Shown here in pieces: positions 47,992-48,344 of a stretch of 48,344 nucleotides of DNA (position 1 is the first letter of the stretch; every line of letters starts with the position of its first letter). This DNA is from Candidatus Collierbacteria bacterium GW2011_GWB1_44_6 (GTDB lineage: Bacteria > Patescibacteriota > Microgenomatia > UBA1400 > MFAQ01), in NCBI GenBank assembly GCA_000998025.1, contig LCJG01000001.1, forward strand, positions 1-48,344. Reading direction: 5' to 3'. The position numbers were made by a program, and so were the translations under genes. The notes below the pieces were generated by a model that saw only the letters and a program-made list of their open reading frames with translations, did not search any database and was not told the origin of the DNA.

Positions 47992-48344
47992 ATGTATTAC
48001 AAGAAATCCAGAGGTGTCTTCGACCCAAAATCCAAGGAACCCTATAAAATCAGCCGTTCAAAAATAGATCTGTTTATCCAGTGCCCAAGATGTTTCTATA
48101 TGGATGTCCGCCTTGGCCTTTCGCGCCCCTCCACCCCTCCGTACACTCTTAACTCAGCGGTTGATAACCTATTAAAAAATGAGTTTGATTTGCTACGTAA
48201 GAAAGGGGAGAAGCATGAATTAATGGAAAAATACGCCATTGATGCTGTACCTTTTAGTCACCCGGACTTACCACAATGGAGAGGAGAGGTCACGGCATAC
48301 GAAGGTGCCTTGGTGGTCGACGAGAAATCAAATTTATTGATAAA
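47992..48344 (+). CDS. PD-(D/E)XK nuclease-like protein, N-terminal part only
   Basis: The first 117 codons are visible; the gene runs off the right edge. It begins MYYKKSRGVFDPKSKEPYKI, then SRSKIDLFIQCPRCFYMDVR, the RecB-family opening S-x-S-x-(I/L)-x-x-F-x-x-CP-(R)-x-(F/Y). TLNSAVDNLLKNEFD would correspond to the H-motif helix (without its His). The catalytic D-E-K residues would lie further right. An in-frame ATG at 47983 is also possible, but TAACAT (47979-47984) is 7 bases before 47992 and favours the latter. It is divergent from pyk and related in style to the nuclease at 42687. Confidence 0.75.
   Translation, partial: MYYKKSRGVFDPKSKEPYKISRSKIDLFIQCPRCFYMDVRLGLSRPSTPPYTLNSAVDNLLKNEFDLLRKKGEKHELMEKYAIDAVPFSHPDLPQWRGEVTAYEGALVVDEKSNLLI

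Noticed and set aside
1..48344. Recoding of TGA (code 25, as in Gracilibacteria/SR1)
   Set aside because: Clear genes such as ftsZ and others end in TGA at the expected length, and none has in-frame TGA.
1..48344. CRISPR array or insertion sequence
   Set aside because: No regularly spaced repeats and no transposase-like frame are seen; the Cas4-like nuclease at 42687 lacks other cas genes around it.

Overview
The window is a gene-dense stretch (about 40-45 % GC by eye, standard code with TGA used as stop) from a bacterium with a small, compact genome. It most resembles Candidatus Patescibacteria (Candidate Phyla Radiation), perhaps the Microgenomates side. This lineage call is inference from gene content and protein style: a minimal division cluster, an IleRS with a degenerate KMSKS loop, a Y-family polymerase paired with a small beta-rich protein, a VanW-like protein and two tRNAs without an encoded CCA end. 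No 16S rRNA gene is present to confirm it.

Layout. 1-1550: a truncated secreted protein, a membrane-anchored protein and a small orphan protein. 1670-11902: one long division/peptidoglycan operon, mraZ-rsmH-ftsL-ftsI-dgkA-mraY-ftsW-murG-ftsQ-ftsA-ftsZ, with a strong promoter and candidate MraZ operator repeats in front; dgkA sits inside it and the mur ligases are absent. 11919-13293: three small membrane proteins, one with a Flp-pilin-like N-terminus, bounded by good terminators. 13299-14851: a translesion-polymerase pair. 14832-16052: a cupin and a VanW-like protein. 16053-16405: a 350-bp gene-free leader. 16406-23619: ileS-rodA, then rplU-methyltransferase-rpmA-parB, then lepB on the other strand. 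23667-23740: tRNA-Val(CAC). 23748-26165: a large secreted lipase-like protein. 26202-37351: a surface-polysaccharide locus with five glycosyltransferase-type genes, a flippase, an O-antigen ligase/polymerase-like protein, an acyltransferase, two methyltransferases and a radical SAM enzyme. 37329-48344: an Ig-like anchored protein, tRNA-Gly(CCC), a YgjP-type metallopeptidase, a PIF1/RecD-like helicase, an MFS carrier, a PAP2 phosphatase, three PD-(D/E)XK-type nuclease candidates, a CAP-domain protein, an HPF-like factor, a ferredoxin and pyruvate kinase.

The genes form one theme: building and dividing the envelope (division operon, RodA, LepB, DgkA/PAP2 lipid-carrier handling) and decorating it (polysaccharide locus, secreted lipase, anchored proteins), with a DNA-maintenance block at the right.

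The most striking signal cuts across genes. Many transcription-unit heads have a -10-like hexamer exactly 6-8 bases before the start codon and no Shine-Dalgarno sequence, which points to leaderless mRNAs. A minority of small, secreted or unknown genes instead have a textbook TTGACA-N17-TATAAT-type promoter, a 40-55-base leader and a strong AAGGAGG. Other points of interest are hairpin repeats inserted in frame in ftsZ, a polymerase gene and a glycosyltransferase gene; a MraY missing most of its triple-His motif; a tRNA-Gly with C at position 55; and an AT-rich, probably acquired glycosyltransferase.
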